DNA from: Stercorarius parasiticus
Taxonomy: Eukaryota; Chordata; Aves; Charadriiformes; Stercorariidae
Reading direction: 5' to 3'
Length of the DNA stretch: 64,000 nucleotides
Assembly: GCA_013396915.1 (NCBI GenBank)
Contig: VWZL01001367.1
Coordinates: 496,001-560,000, forward strand
Under the pieces are notes generated by a model. That model did no database searches. It was not told the DNA's origin and saw only the letters and a list, made by a program, of their open reading frames with translations. Shown piece by piece: positions 63,109-64,000 of the stretch; the stretch's first letter is position 1; each line of letters begins with the position of its first letter. A program made the position numbers and the translations under genes.

Positions 63109-63117
63109 CCATGAAAG

Positions 63118-63177
63118 TGGTGGGGTATTTTTGGAGTTTGGTTGGTTTTGGTTTTTTGTTGTTTTGTTTTGTTTTTT
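63118..63177. repeat. G/T-rich low-complexity tract
   Basis: GTGGTGGGGTATTTTTGG, then TTGGTTGGTTTTGG, then T runs broken by single G. It lies 10 bp outside the end of LTR C and shares its style with 20241-20286. Confidence 0.8.
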
Positions 63178-64000
63178 TAAAGTTATGACACAACATCTTA
63201 ACATAAAAATACATGTAACGCCCCCAGGTATGCTCTGCATGTCCCTGCAGCAAGGAGTAATTCAGAGTAAGGGATCCCAGCCTGGGGGCAGGCTGACAGC
63301 CCTATGGGTCTGCAATATTTTGCAAGGATCTGTATAAACTTTCTTAGGTACCTGTGGAAAATCCCAGTCTGAACAGTAATTCTGGTCATCTAATTAAACA
63401 CCCTGATAAGAAACGTTTTATGGGAACAAATTATTCTATTTCACAATTCAAGAACATAGAAATCTTTGTTTTAGATTAAGCTGTTGGGTCCTCCAAAAAT
63501 ATAGGACTTAAGCACAATGGTGCTATTGACATTTTCTGCAGAAATATGCAATTTCTCAAAATTTTCCATGTCCATTTTGAGAAGAACTAATTAATATTTT
63601 TCAGACACATCCCTTCATCACCAGTCTACGAATATGTATTAATGTTTATATTTTTGTTTGGTGAATCCAACCAAATTATGTGAGGAAGGTAAACTGTAAC
63701 CTTTGTTTTCATTATAGTCAGTGAAAGAAGACTGTTCAGCAAGGTGTTGACAAAATAGCAAGTATTTAATTACTATAAGAAAAATCTGGATGTGAAACGC
63801 TCTTCCAGTCTCACAAAGTTTTCTCATAACTCACCGGGATGAACTCAGAACCATTTCAAGTAGAGCTGATGCATGAAAGAAGGAAAGCCCCTGAGGCACT
63901 CTCTGTGGGTATAAGAGATGCAGGTTCATTTCTATCCATCAGCTATTCTGTGGAGATTGAGGATTTAGCACTCTATCCCTATCAAAACTAATATACAAGT
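63178..64000. other. Unique AT-rich sequence, no gene seen
   Basis: From the G/T tract to the end of the window. Open frames are at most 68 codons and none is recognised. No repeat family is seen. Confidence 0.7.

Noticed and set aside
1..64000. CRISPR arrays, operons, tRNA or rRNA genes, prokaryotic mobile elements
   Set aside because: No regularly spaced repeats, cloverleaf-like sequences or dense long open frames were seen; CR1 and ERVL-type LTRs indicate bird nuclear DNA.

Overview
This window reads as nuclear DNA from a bird (or, less likely, another archosaur or turtle). It is AT-rich and non-coding-looking, with frequent stops in all frames and long A or T runs. The best-supported elements are a 5'-truncated CR1 LINE with the typical avian CR1 3' end (45093-45535, minus strand) and three solo LTRs of endogenous retroviruses. 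Two of the LTRs are flanked by perfect 5-bp target-site duplications. I see no operons, ribosome-binding-site-led genes, tRNAs, rRNAs, CRISPR arrays or other prokaryotic signatures.

Layout. 1-11169: unique sequence with a perfect 12-bp hairpin (861-889) and no recognisable gene. 11170-11827: solo LTR A with its target duplication. 11828-31409: unique AT-rich sequence with microsatellites, a possible old CR1-like fragment near 20.3-20.55 kb, a two-copy minisatellite near 22.5 kb, and calm AT-rich segments (about 26.5-27.1 kb and 29.5-29.7 kb) that look like conserved non-coding DNA. A more GC-rich patch lies at 30.84-31.26 kb. 31410-31922: solo LTR B with its target duplication. 31923-45092: unique sequence with a second possible old CR1-like fragment near 36 kb. 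45093-45535: CR1. 45536-62570: unique sequence with a GC-rich patch at 48.6-49.4 kb, A/C-rich tracts, an unusual three-arm inverted repeat at 53.1 kb and a small G-rich island at 56.85 kb. 62571-63108: solo LTR C, same family as LTR B but in opposite orientation. 63109-64000: unique sequence.

Genes. I could not identify any protein-coding gene. The longest open frame is 164 codons, sits in a GC-rich patch and looks like nothing I recognise. Three short segments (39484-39592, 53558-53730, 62107-62163, all plus strand) have splice-site-like edges and an open frame; they are listed as weak exon candidates only. The window is best described as a gene desert or the inside of a very large intron. 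I did not find a convincing undescribed biological system. The most useful observations are the dated, oriented LTR insertions, the inverted LTR pair, the alternative-pairing inverted repeats and the candidate conserved or exonic segments. All need alignment to other bird genomes, which I could not run.
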